64,000 nucleotides of DNA from Actinophytocola xinjiangensis (GTDB taxonomy: Bacteria; Actinomycetota; Actinomycetes; Mycobacteriales; Pseudonocardiaceae), in assembly GCF_001921215.1 (NCBI RefSeq), contig NZ_MSIF01000001.1, positions 124,001 through 188,000 on the forward strand, read 5' to 3'. Below are positions 8,663 to 18,954 of this stretch, piece after piece; position 1 is the first letter of the stretch, and each line of letters opens with the position of its first letter. Position numbers and translations under genes: made by a program. The notes below the pieces were generated by a model, which saw only the letters and a program-made list of their open reading frames with translations, ran no database searches and was not told the DNA's origin.

Positions 8663-9540
8663 CGGAGAAGGATTCGCCGGGAGTCGAAGTCGCGGTGGTC
8701 ACCGGGCTGTCGGGCGCCGGCCGGAGCACCGCGGCCAAGTGCCTGGAGGACCTCGGCTGGTTCGTGGTGGACAACCTGCCGCCCGAGCTGATCAACACCA
8801 TGGTCGAGCTGGGCGCCAAGGCCCAGGGCGCGGTCACCAAGGTCGCCGTCGTGATGGACGTGCGTTCGCGCGCGTTCACCGACGACCTGGCCTCGATCAT
8901 CAAGGACCTCGACGCCAGCGAGTACAAGCCGCGGGTGCTGTTCCTGGAGGCCACCGACGAGGTGCTGGTCCGCCGGTTCGAGCAGGTCCGCCGGGGCCAC
9001 CCGCTGCAGGGCGACGGCCGGCTGATCGACGGCATCAAGGCCGAGCGCGACCTGCTCGGCCCGCTGCGCGAGACCGCCGACCTGGTGCTCGACACCAGCA
9101 CGCTGTCCGTGCACCAGCTGCGCGCCAAGATCGAGGACACCTACGGCACCGAGAACAGCACCCAGACCAGGGTCACCGTGCTGTCCTTCGGCTACAAGTA
9201 CGGCCTGCCGATGGACGCCGACCTGGTCATGGACTGCCGGTTCCTGCCCAACCCGTTCTGGATCCCGGAGCTCAAGGACCTCACCGGCAAGGACTCCGAC
9301 GTGCGCAACTACGTGCTCACCCAGGAGGGCGCCGAGGAGTTCCTCGACCGCTACCACGAACTGCTGCGGCTCATCGGCGCCGGCTACCGCCGCGAGGGCA
9401 AGCGGTACCTGACGCTGGCCATCGGCTGCACCGGCGGCAAGCACCGCAGCGTCTGCATCTCCGAGGAACTGGCCCGCCGGCTCGCCGACGAGGACCGGAT
9501 GGCCGTCAAGGTCGTGCACCGCGACCTGGGGCGCGAGTGA
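8659..9540 (+). CDS. rapZ: RNase adapter / nucleotide-binding protein RapZ (YvcJ)
   Basis: A 293-residue P-loop protein of the RapZ/YvcJ family; in E. coli RapZ guides RNase E to small RNAs, while the role in actinobacteria is less clear. The Walker A region is [19 protein letters not shown], with Arg where the classical motif has Lys, a substitution common in actinobacterial members. Further landmarks are [10 protein letters not shown], the Walker B-like [16 protein letters not shown], and the C-terminal [20 protein letters not shown] and [12 protein letters not shown] motifs. ATG overlaps the uvrC stop and the gene ends in GTGA with yvcK, part of the conserved uvrC-rapZ-yvcK-whiA unit. Confidence 0.94.
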   Translation: MTEKDSPGVEVAVVTGLSGAGRSTAAKCLEDLGWFVVDNLPPELINTMVELGAKAQGAVTKVAVVMDVRSRAFTDDLASIIKDLDASEYKPRVLFLEATDEVLVRRFEQVRRGHPLQGDGRLIDGIKAERDLLGPLRETADLVLDTSTLSVHQLRAKIEDTYGTENSTQTRVTVLSFGYKYGLPMDADLVMDCRFLPNPFWIPELKDLTGKDSDVRNYVLTQEGAEEFLDRYHELLRLIGAGYRREGKRYLTLAIGCTGGKHRSVCISEELARRLADEDRMAVKVVHRDLGRE

Positions 9541-10484
9541 GGGCGGTCGCGCTCGGGGGAGGCGCGGGCCTGCACGCCACACTCAGCGCCCTGCGCCGGC
9601 TCACCCCGGACGTGACCGCCGTGGTGACCGTCGCCGACGACGGCGGGTCGTCGGGCCGGCTGCGCCGCGAGCTCGGGCTACTGCCGCCGGGCGACCTGCG
9701 CAAGGCGCTCGCGGCGCTCGCGGGCGAGGACAACGAGCTCTGGCGGACCGTCTTCCAGCACCGGTTCGGGGGAACCGGGGCGCTGGCCGGACACGCCGTG
9801 GGCAACCTGCTGCTCGCCGGACTGCTGGAAGTACTACCTGATCCGGTGACCGCCCTGGACGAGGCCGCGCGGCTGCTCGGTCTGCGCGGGCGGGTCCTGC
9901 CGATGTGCACCGAGCCGCTGGACATCGAGGCCGACGTGGTCGGGCTGGACGAGGACACCGCCGCCGTGCGGCACATCCGTGGCCAGGTCGCGGTCGCCAC
10001 GACCCCCGGCAAGGTGCAGCGGATCCGACTGCACACCACCGGAAAGCCCGGCGCGGCGCCGACCGCGTGCCCGGCGGCGGTGCGCGCCGTGCTTGACGCG
10101 GACGTGGTGCTGCTCGGCCCCGGCTCGTGGTTCACCAGCGTGCTGCCGCACCTGCTGGTCCCGGAGTTGCACGAGGCCCTCATCACGACTACCGCGTCCC
10201 GGATAGTGGTACTGAACCTGGTCCCTCAACCGGGGGAGACCGCCGGTTTCTCCCCGGAGCGGCACCTGGACGTACTCTGCGAGCACGCACCCCGCCTTCG
10301 GGTCGACGCGGTGATCGCCGACGTCGACTCGGTGTCCACGCCGGACAGGCTGCGACGGGCGGCGGAAGGGCTGGGAGCGAGCATGCGGTTGGACGGGGTG
10401 GCGTCCGCCGACGCTCGTGAACGGCATGACCCGAAGGCGCTCGCGGAGAGCCTTCGGGACGCCCTGGCCGCGGTGCGGGCCTGA
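9537..10484 (+). CDS. yvcK: YvcK/CuvA family protein (CofD-like fold)
   Basis: A 315-residue member of the YvcK (gluconeogenesis factor, mycobacterial CuvA) family, which binds UDP-sugars and influences cell-wall synthesis and carbon use. Evidence: the glycine-rich ALGGGAGLHATLSAL start, TVADDGGSSGRLRRELGLLPPGDLRKAL, the GHAVGNLLLAGLLE motif, and LGPGSWFTSVLPHLLVPEL. The GTG start overlaps the rapZ stop in GTGA, fixing the start at the first glycine-rich strand. The position between rapZ and whiA is conserved across Gram-positives and suggests a shared regulatory logic linking cell envelope and development. Confidence 0.93.
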   Translation: MRAVALGGGAGLHATLSALRRLTPDVTAVVTVADDGGSSGRLRRELGLLPPGDLRKALAALAGEDNELWRTVFQHRFGGTGALAGHAVGNLLLAGLLEVLPDPVTALDEAARLLGLRGRVLPMCTEPLDIEADVVGLDEDTAAVRHIRGQVAVATTPGKVQRIRLHTTGKPGAAPTACPAAVRAVLDADVVLLGPGSWFTSVLPHLLVPELHEALITTTASRIVVLNLVPQPGETAGFSPERHLDVLCEHAPRLRVDAVIADVDSVSTPDRLRRAAEGLGASMRLDGVASADARERHDPKALAESLRDALAAVRA

Positions 10485-10572
10485 GGGTGGTGGGATGTTG
10501 GCGGTTCCTGTGGGAGGGGGCCGTCGGCGTTCGCGTTCGGATTCGGCGTGTCGTGGGTAGAGGAGGGGCCTC

Positions 10573-11559
10573 GTGGCGATGACCGCAGCGGTCAAGGACG
10601 AGCTGAGCAGACTTGCGGTGTCGAAGACCTGCTGCCGGCGTGCGGAGGTGTCGTCGCTGTTGCGTTTCGCCGGCGGGCTGCACATCGTGGCCGGCCGGGT
10701 GGTCGTCGAGGCCGAGTTGGACACCGGCGCGGCGGCGCGGCGGCTGCGCAAGGAGATTCACGACCTGTTCGGCCACTACGCCGACGTGCACGTGCTGGCC
10801 TCCAGCGGCCTGCGCAAGGGCACGCGGTACGTGGTGCGGGTGGTCAAGGACGGCGACGGGCTCGCCAGGCAGACGGGTCTGCTCGACCCGCGCGGCCGGC
10901 CGGTGCGCGGGTTGCCGGCGCCGGTGGTGTCCGGCGGGGTGTGTGACGCGGAAGCGGCGTGGCGGGGCGCGTTCCTCGCGCACGGCTCGTTGACCGAGCC
11001 GGGCCGCTCGTCGGCCCTGGAGATCACCTGTCCCGGCCCGGAGGCGGCGCTGGCCCTGGTCGGGGCCGCGCGCCGGATGGGCATCCAGGCGAAGTCGCGC
11101 GAGGTCCGGGGGGCGGACCGGGTCGTGGTCCGCGACGGCGACGCGATCGGCGCGATGCTGACCAGGCTCGGCGCGCACACCTCGGTGCTGGCCTGGGAGG
11201 AGCGGCGGATGCGCCGCGAGGTCCGGGCGACGGCCAACCGGCTGGCGAACTTCGACGACGCGAACCTGCGGCGTTCGGCCCGCGCGGCGGTGGCCGCCGC
11301 CGCGCGGGTGCAGCGGGCGATGGAGATCCTGGGCGACACCGCCCCGGACCACCTCAGCGCGGCCGGCAAGCTGCGGTTGTCGAACCGGCAGGCGTCGCTG
11401 GAGGAGCTGGGTCAGCTGTCCGACCCGCCGATGACCAAGGACGCGGTCGCCGGCCGGATCCGGCGGCTGCTGGCGATGGCCGACAAGCGGGCCAAGGAGC
11501 TGGGGATGCCCGACACCGAGTCGGCGGTCACCCCGGAGATGCTCGAGGCCGAGGTCTGA
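10573..11559 (+). CDS. whiA: Sporulation/cell division transcription regulator WhiA
   Basis: A 328-residue DNA-binding regulator; in Streptomyces it acts with WhiB to switch on sporulation septation genes. The N-terminal part (about 1-225) is the degenerate LAGLIDADG homing-endonuclease-like fold ([51 protein letters not shown]). The C-terminal helix-turn-helix covers about residues 250-315 ([44 protein letters not shown]). The GTG start follows a GAGGAGGGG ribosome site. A 13-bp terminator stem follows the stop. WhiA is an actinobacterial/Firmicute marker and fits the suggested taxonomy. Confidence 0.96.
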   Translation: MAMTAAVKDELSRLAVSKTCCRRAEVSSLLRFAGGLHIVAGRVVVEAELDTGAAARRLRKEIHDLFGHYADVHVLASSGLRKGTRYVVRVVKDGDGLARQTGLLDPRGRPVRGLPAPVVSGGVCDAEAAWRGAFLAHGSLTEPGRSSALEITCPGPEAALALVGAARRMGIQAKSREVRGADRVVVRDGDAIGAMLTRLGAHTSVLAWEERRMRREVRATANRLANFDDANLRRSARAAVAAAARVQRAMEILGDTAPDHLSAAGKLRLSNRQASLEELGQLSDPPMTKDAVAGRIRRLLAMADKRAKELGMPDTESAVTPEMLEAEV

Positions 11560-11587
11560 GGTTCGGTTCACGGCCGAGACGCGGTTG

Positions 11588-11624
11588 GGCCCGCCTGACT
11601 GACCCCCACGCAGTCAGGCGGGCT
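11588..11624 (+). terminator. Terminator of the uvrC-whiA operon
   Basis: Perfect 13-bp stem: GCCCGCCTGACTG (11589-11601) pairs with CAGTCAGGCGGGC (11611-11623), with a 9-base loop and one extra G-U pair outside. No T-run follows, as often in high-GC actinobacteria. Confidence 0.8.
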
Positions 11625-12886
<1,262 letters not shown>

Positions 12887-12896
12887 GGACCGGTAC

Positions 12897-14092
12897 GTGA
12901 AGACTCTCGACGACCTGCTCGCCGAGGGTGTGTCGGGTCGGCGCGTGCTGTTGCGCGCCGACCTGAACGTGCCACTCGACGGCGAGACGATCACCGACGA
13001 CGGCCGCGTGCGGGCCTCGCTGCCCACGCTGCGCCGGCTCACCGGGGCCGGCGCGCGGGTCGTGGTCACCGCACATCTCGGGCGGCCCAAGGGCGCCCCG
13101 GACCCGAAGTTCTCCCTGGCGCCGGTCGCCGCGCGGCTCGGTGAGCTGCTCGGCGCGCCGGTGGCGCTGGCCGCCGACGTGGTCGGCGCGTCCGCCAGGT
13201 CCACTGTGGACGGGCTGGTCGACGGCGGCGTCGCGCTGCTGGAGAACATCCGGTTCGACCCGCGTGAGACGTCCAAGGTCGACGGCGAGCGCGCGGAGTT
13301 CGCCGGTGAGCTGGCGGCGCTCGTCGGCGACGGCGCGGCGTTCGTGTCCGACGGTTTCGGCGTGGTGCACCGCAAGCAGGCCTCGGTCTACGACGTGGCC
13401 ACCCTGCTGCCGGCCTACGCCGGCGGGCTGGTGCTCGCCGAGCTGGAGGTGCTGCGCCGGCTGACCGGCACGCCCGACCGCCCGTACGTGGTGGTGCTCG
13501 GCGGCTCGAAGGTCTCCGACAAGCTCGCGGTGATCGAGTCCCTGCTGCCCGGTGTCGACCGGCTGCTCGTCGGCGGCGGGATGTGCTTCACCTTCCTCGC
13601 CGCCCAGGGCCACGGCATCGGTGACTCGCTGCTGGAGGCCGACATGGTCGACACCTGCCGGCGGTTGCTGGCCGACGCCGGCGACAAGATCCAACTGCCG
13701 GTGGACATCGTCGAGGCCGACGCCTTCGCCGCCGACGCGACGGTCGCGACCGTGGCCGCGACGGAGATCAGCGAGGGCTGGAAGGGCCTGGACATCGGTC
13801 CGGCCACCGCCAAGCGCTACGGCGAGGTGCTCGCCTCGGCCGGCACCGTGTTCTGGAACGGCCCGATGGGCGTGTTCGAGCTGGCGCCGTTCGCCGAGGG
13901 CACCCGGGCGGTCGCCCAGGCCATCGTCGACTCGCCGGCCTACAGCGTGGTCGGCGGCGGCGACTCGGCGGCCGCGGTCCGCGCGCTGGGCCTGCCGGAG
14001 GACGGCTTCTCGCACATCTCCACCGGCGGCGGCGCGTCGCTGGAGTTCCTGGAGGGCAAGACCCTTCCCGGCATCGAGGTACTGGAGCGCTC

Positions 14093-14096
<4 letters not shown>
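12897..14096 (+). CDS. pgk: Phosphoglycerate kinase
   Basis: Transfers phosphate from 1,3-bisphosphoglycerate to ADP, the first ATP-yielding step of glycolysis. The 399-residue protein has the substrate-binding N-domain ([51 protein letters not shown]) and the nucleotide-binding C-domain ([63 protein letters not shown]). All motifs are intact and length is as expected. It lies 10 bases behind gap and overlaps tpiA by an ATGA. Confidence 0.98.
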
Positions 14097-14878
<782 letters not shown>

Positions 14879-14939
14879 CGGTGCGTTCACCCGATAGTTC
14901 AACTGGACAACAATTTCCACCCGGTGGTGTGGGGGTGGG

Positions 14940-14968
14940 TGAAACGCTCCGCGACCACCAGGTAACCT
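14940..14968 (+). promoter_or_regulatory. Putative secG promoter
   Basis: A -35-like TGAAAC (14940-14945) is separated by 17 bases from the -10-like TAACCT (14963-14968). The predicted start would lie about 40 bases before the secG ATG, leaving a leader that includes a GC-rich hairpin around 14977-14992. Confidence 0.4.
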
Positions 14969-15017
14969 GTGTATTCCCCGCGTGCCGCGCGGGCACCGGG
15001 TCGACAGCGAGGATGAC

Positions 15018-15251
15018 ATGGTTCTTGGTCTGCAGATTGGTCTGATTGTCACCAGCCTGCTGCTGATCCTGCTGGTGTTGCTGCATCGCGGCCGGGGCGG
15101 CGGTCTGTCGTCGCTGTTCGGCGGCGGCATGCAGTCGAGCCTGTCCGGATCGAGCGTGGCGGAGAAGAACCTGGACCGCTTCACGCTGCTCATCGGCGCC
15201 GTCTGGCTGATCTGCGTGATAGGCCTGGGCCTGCTCATCAAGGTCGCCTGA
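15018..15251 (+). CDS. secG: Preprotein translocase subunit SecG
   Basis: Small 77-residue integral membrane subunit of the SecYEG translocon. Two transmembrane helices (about 5-25 and 52-73) flank the conserved cytoplasmic loop HRGRGGGLSSLFGGGMQSSLSGSSVAEKNLDR, which is characteristic of SecG. The ATG at 15018 is chosen because it has a GAGG upstream and gives the standard short N-terminus; an upstream GTG in frame would add a charged, unconserved extension. The position just behind tpiA matches the M. tuberculosis order. Confidence 0.93.
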   Translation: MVLGLQIGLIVTSLLLILLVLLHRGRGGGLSSLFGGGMQSSLSGSSVAEKNLDRFTLLIGAVWLICVIGLGLLIKVA

Positions 15252-15317
15252 GCCGCTAGTCGTTGTGTTGGTGCGGGAGTCCCGCACCTGTTCTCCGCAT
15301 TGGGGTGTGAGAGTCAG

Positions 15318-15659
15318 ATGGCCGGTGGTAGTGCGATTCGAGGTACTCGGGTCGGCGCTGGACCAATGGGCGAGTCGGAGCGGGGGGAATCCGCGCCGCG
15401 CCGGAGGGTTTCCTACTGGTGTGCCAACGGGCACGAGTCGCGTCCGTCGTTCGCGCTGGACGCCGAGGAGCCGGAGTCGTGGGACTGCCCGCGCTGCGGT
15501 CTTCCTGGCGGCCGTGACGAGCAGGAGCCGCCGAAGGCTCCCCGCAACGAGCCCTACAAGACGCACCTGGCGTACGTGAAGGAGCGGCGTTCGGACGCCG
15601 ACGGCGAGGCCATTCTCGCCGAGGCGCTCGCCAAGCTCCGCAAGCAGCGCGAGGGCTGA
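15318..15659 (+). CDS. rbpA: RNA polymerase-binding protein RbpA
   Basis: A 113-residue actinobacterial transcription factor that binds sigma factors and the RNA polymerase core and stabilises the open complex. Evidence: the N-terminal AGGSAIRGTRVGAGPMGESE region, the core domain with RRVSYWCANGHESRPSFALDAEEPESWDCPRCG (one cysteine, then a CPRC knuckle, forming a zinc-binding site in this subtype), and the C-terminal sigma-interacting helix KTHLAYVKERRSDADGEAILAEALAKLRK. The start ATG gives the usual N-terminus. A strong terminator follows directly. RbpA is essentially restricted to actinobacteria. Confidence 0.93.
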   Translation: MAGGSAIRGTRVGAGPMGESERGESAPRRRVSYWCANGHESRPSFALDAEEPESWDCPRCGLPGGRDEQEPPKAPRNEPYKTHLAYVKERRSDADGEAILAEALAKLRKQREG

Positions 15660-15672
15660 GAAACTTCTGGAT

Positions 15673-15713
15673 CGGCAGGCCGCCCGTGGTGCGTGTGCAC
15701 GGGCGGCCTGCCG
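15673..15713. terminator. Bidirectional terminator after rbpA
   Basis: A perfect 16-bp stem with arms at 15673-15688 (CGGCAGGCCGCCCGTG) and 15698-15713 (CACGGGCGGCCTGCCG) closes a 9-base loop. It sits between convergent rbpA and the histidine kinase gene. Confidence 0.85.
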
Positions 15714-15726
15714 CGTTTCAGGGGTG

Positions 15727-17094
15727 TCACCCGGCCAGCGGGTAGGTCGCCGAGACGCGGAAACCGCCCTCGGACGTCGGTCCGGCGGAGAACGTGCCGC
15801 CGAGCAGCCCAGCCCGCTCCCGCAGGCCGATCAGCCCGTGCCCACCCGAGGGCAGCGACGGCGCACGGTTGCCCGACCGCTCGTTGCGCACCTCCACGAG
15901 CAGCGTGTCGCGCTGCGCGGTGACCCGCACCGAGGCCCGCGCGCCGGACGCGTGCTTGCGCACGTTGGTCAGCGCCTCCTGCACCGTCCGGTACACCGCG
16001 TGTGACACCGACCGGGGCAGCCGCGACAGCTCGGCGGCCATGTCCAGCGCCACCGGGACCGACTCGCTGCGGAAGTTGCGGATCAGGTCGCCCAGCTCGT
16101 CCAGGCCCGGCTGGCCGGCGTCGGCCGCGTCGCCCGACCGCAACACACCCACCAGGCTGCGCAGTTCCTCCAGCGTCCTGGTCGACAGCTCGCGGATGGT
16201 CGTCGCGGACGTCCGGGAGCTCTCGTCCGGGGCCGCCACCTGCAACGCGCCGGCCTGCATGGCGATCAGCGTGACCTGGTGGGAGACCACGTCGTGCATC
16301 TCCCTGGCGAGCTTGGCGCGTTCGGCGGCGCGCACGGTCTCCGCGTAGAGCGCCTTCTCCCGCTCGCGGCTCGACGCCAGCTCCCGGATGCGCTGGGACA
16401 GCTCCTGGCGGACGGTGAACAACAGGCCGATCGCCACCGGCATCCCGGCCACGATCACCCCCCAGATCACGTGCAGCACGTGCTCACGCCAGGTCAGCGC
16501 GAAGAACTCGGTCAGCGGCCAGCGGATGAAGTAGCACAGGAACACCAGCACCGATCCCACGACCAGCTGCCAGTTCCAGCCCCGGCGTTTGGCCAGCGTC
16601 CCCAGCGCGACCATCGCGGCCAGCTGCGACCAGCCGGTCAGGAACCCGGGGACGGTGACCAGCACGGCCACGAACGGCACGTGCCGGCGCAGCACCATCG
16701 CCGCGACCGCCGCCCCGGACAACCACAGTGAGTAACCGGGGGCTTCCTCGGGGATCACCAGCCACACGTCGAGGATGGCCAGCACCACGGCGAACACGTC
16801 CGAGGCGATGTTCTTCGCGCGCTGGCTGGCGCGCAGGGCGGTCAGCTTGCGCGGCAACGCGCGCGTCACCAGGCGGGACCGGGGGATGAGCCGGAACTCG
16901 TCCGAGCCCAGGGGCGTGGTGATCGGCTGGGCAACCAGGGCAGACCCTCCTTGCTCGATCGGTGCACGATCGGCTGACGGGTCTCCGGCCGGTGTGGCGA
17001 AGTCCGGCGAACCCGCTCGCTGGCGTGGCAACTCGGCTCCGAGGGTCACGGTACGGCCTTGCTCGGCCGGTTGCTCCTGTTGCCGTGGCGACAT
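15727..17094 (-). CDS. NarL-type sensor histidine kinase (orphan)
   Basis: A 455-residue membrane kinase. After a long charged N-terminus (about 1-90), several hydrophobic segments (about 95-215) form a membrane sensor. A coiled stretch then leads to the HisKA_3 dimerisation domain with the phospho-acceptor in LAREMHDVVSHQVTLIAMQAG. The HATPase_c domain shows an N-box (ALTNVRKHASGARASV) and a G-box (GHGLIGLRERAGLLGG). Such kinases phosphorylate NarL/LuxR response regulators, but none is encoded next door. ATG 17094 is chosen because GGAGGGAGG lies just upstream. The signal sensed is unknown. Confidence 0.88.
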   Translation of the reverse strand: MSPRQQEQPAEQGRTVTLGAELPRQRAGSPDFATPAGDPSADRAPIEQGGSALVAQPITTPLGSDEFRLIPRSRLVTRALPRKLTALRASQRAKNIASDVFAVVLAILDVWLVIPEEAPGYSLWLSGAAVAAMVLRRHVPFVAVLVTVPGFLTGWSQLAAMVALGTLAKRRGWNWQLVVGSVLVFLCYFIRWPLTEFFALTWREHVLHVIWGVIVAGMPVAIGLLFTVRQELSQRIRELASSREREKALYAETVRAAERAKLAREMHDVVSHQVTLIAMQAGALQVAAPDESSRTSATTIRELSTRTLEELRSLVGVLRSGDAADAGQPGLDELGDLIRNFRSESVPVALDMAAELSRLPRSVSHAVYRTVQEALTNVRKHASGARASVRVTAQRDTLLVEVRNERSGNRAPSLPSGGHGLIGLRERAGLLGGTFSAGPTSEGGFRVSATYPLAG

Positions 17095-17218
17095 GGCTCG
17101 GCCTCCCTCCGGAAATTGCCCCGTGTCAAGTAAAGACAGGAGTATCGTCCGGAGGGGACGAATCATTACAGATAACTGTGCTGGAGCAAATCACCAGTTG
17201 CCGGTCACCCGGCGCTGG

Positions 17219-17983
17219 TCACGCCGAGTGAGCGGGAACGCCGGACCCGGCGGTGCGATCCAGCAGCCACAGCGTGCGCCGCCGGCCACGCGCCCCGGCC
17301 GCCGGCAACGCCACCTCACTCGCCCCGCCCAACGCCGCCGCCACGGCCTCCGCCTTGGCCTCCCCGGTCGTCATCAGCCACACCTGCGCCGAATTCCGGA
17401 TCGCCGGCAGCGTCAGGCTCACCCGGATCGGCGGCGGCTTGGGGCAGTCGCGTACGGCCACCACCGACCGGCCGGTCTCGTGCACGGCGGGGGAGTCGGG
17501 GAAGACCGACGCCGTGTGGCCCTCCTCGCCGACCCCCAGCAGGCACACGTCGAACACGGGCGCCGGGTACGTGTCGTCCGTCGCCCGCGCCGCCAGCAGC
17601 TCGGCGTAGGCCGCGGCCGCCGCCTCCGGGTCGTCGCCGAACTCACCGTCCGGCGCGGCCATCGCATACACCCGGTCCGGGTCCACCGCGACGTGGTCCA
17701 GCAGCGCCACCCTGGCCTGGGTCTCGTTGCGGTCCGGGTGCCCGGAGGGCAGGAAACGCTCGTCTCCCCAGTAGAAGTCGACCCGCGACCAGTCGACCGC
17801 GTCGCGCGCCGGGGCGGCGCGCAGCTGCTCCAGCACGGCGGTGCCGGTGCGCCCACCGGTCAGCACCACCGACGCCGCGCCCCGCGCGGCCTGGGTGTCG
17901 ACGATCGCGGTCACCAGCCGGGCCGCCGTGGCCGCGGCCAGCAGCTCCCCGTCGCGGTGGATGATCGCCTCGGGTCGGCTCAC
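17219..17983 (-). CDS. pgl: 6-phosphogluconolactonase
   Basis: Hydrolyses 6-phosphogluconolactone in the oxidative pentose phosphate pathway. The 254-residue protein (DevB type) shows VVLTGGRTGTAVLEQL, VDFYWGDERFLPSGHPDRNE, LLGVGEEGHTASVFPDSPAV with the conserved catalytic His region, and RVSLTLPAIRNSAQVWLM. It is the last gene of the minus-strand operon tkt-tal-pgi-zwf-opcA-pgl. Its GTG start overlaps the opcA stop as GTGA, which fixes the start and implies coupled translation. Length is as expected for bacterial devB products. Confidence 0.95.
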   Translation of the reverse strand: MSRPEAIIHRDGELLAAATAARLVTAIVDTQAARGAASVVLTGGRTGTAVLEQLRAAPARDAVDWSRVDFYWGDERFLPSGHPDRNETQARVALLDHVAVDPDRVYAMAAPDGEFGDDPEAAAAAYAELLAARATDDTYPAPVFDVCLLGVGEEGHTASVFPDSPAVHETGRSVVAVRDCPKPPPIRVSLTLPAIRNSAQVWLMTTGEAKAEAVAAALGGASEVALPAAGARGRRRTLWLLDRTAGSGVPAHSA

Positions 17984-18954
17984 GAGCCCGCCTTGGCCTT
18001 CACCGGCTTCTTCGCCGCCGGGGTCGTCGTGCGGGACCGGCGGTCGATCTTGCCCAGCGACCGCAGCGCGGAGGCGTAGATCTCGTCCGCGTCGAGCCGG
18101 CGCAGCTCCTCGGCGAGGCAGTCACGCACCTGCCGGCGCTGCAACGCCACCCGCCTCGGCGGCTGACCCGGCTGGCTCAGCTCGCCGACCGCGCCGTCCG
18201 GCCGGCTCAGCACGACCGGACCCGAGCGCCGGTCCAGCTCCACCCGCACGATGCCCGGCCCGGACGTCGCCTTGGCCCGCCGCACCGGCAGCCGCAGCCG
18301 CGCCGCGAGCCACGCGGCCAGCAGATCGGCCGACGGCGAGTCGGCCTCACCGGTCACCGTCGCGCCCTGCACCCGCTCGTGCGGCGGCAGGTCCAGCGCC
18401 GAGGCCAGCACCGCCCGCCACAACGTCAGCCTGGTCCACGCCAGGTCGGTGTCGCCGTCGGCGTAGGACTTCGCGCGGGCCTCCAGCGCCCGCGTGGGGT
18501 TCCGCTCGGCCGCCGCGTCGGTGATCCGGCGGGTCGCCAGCATGCCGATCGGGTCGCGCGAGGGCACCGTCGGTGCCTCGAACGGCCACCACGCCACCAC
18601 CGGCGCGTCCGGCAGCAGCAGCGGCACCACGCACGACGCGCCCTCGCTGGCCAGCGGGCCGTAGAGCCGCAGCACGATCACCTCGCTGGCCCCGGCGTCA
18701 CCGCCGACCCGGATCTGGGCGTCCAGTCGGGCGGCGGCCTTGCGCGCGCCCCGGGCGACCACGATGACCCGGCACGGGTGTTCCCGGCTGGCGTGGTTGG
18801 CCGCGTCGATGACCTCCTCGGTCCGCTCGCTGTCGTCGGCGACGACGACCAGCGTCAGCACCCGGCCGATCGTGTAGGCGCCACCCTGTTCGCGCAGGTG
18901 CACGAGCTTGCTGTTCACCTGTGAGGTCGTGGTGGACGGCAGGTCGATGATCAC
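17980..18954 (-). CDS. opcA: Glucose-6-phosphate dehydrogenase assembly protein OpcA
   Basis: A 324-residue protein needed for active G6PDH oligomers in cyanobacteria and actinobacteria; it may act as an allosteric or redox effector. Recognised by VIIDLPSTTTSQVNSKLVHL at the start, CRVIVVARGARKAAARLDAQIRV, and VPLLLPDAPVVAWWPFEAPT followed by the TRRITDAAAERNP segment. The C-terminal tail is Lys-rich (PAAKKPVKAKAGS). The GTG at 18954 is chosen since it overlaps the zwf stop as GTGA and gives the conserved N-terminus. It lies directly downstream of zwf, whose product it serves. Confidence 0.94.
   Translation of the reverse strand: MIIDLPSTTTSQVNSKLVHLREQGGAYTIGRVLTLVVVADDSERTEEVIDAANHASREHPCRVIVVARGARKAAARLDAQIRVGGDAGASEVIVLRLYGPLASEGASCVVPLLLPDAPVVAWWPFEAPTVPSRDPIGMLATRRITDAAAERNPTRALEARAKSYADGDTDLAWTRLTLWRAVLASALDLPPHERVQGATVTGEADSPSADLLAAWLAARLRLPVRRAKATSGPGIVRVELDRRSGPVVLSRPDGAVGELSQPGQPPRRVALQRRQVRDCLAEELRRLDADEIYASALRSLGKIDRRSRTTTPAAKKPVKAKAGS

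Noticed and set aside
14884-14946. Long hairpin after tpiA as a terminator
   Set aside because: The arms differ by a one-base deletion and are 42 bases apart; without a T-run or a compact loop it is too weak to list as a terminator.
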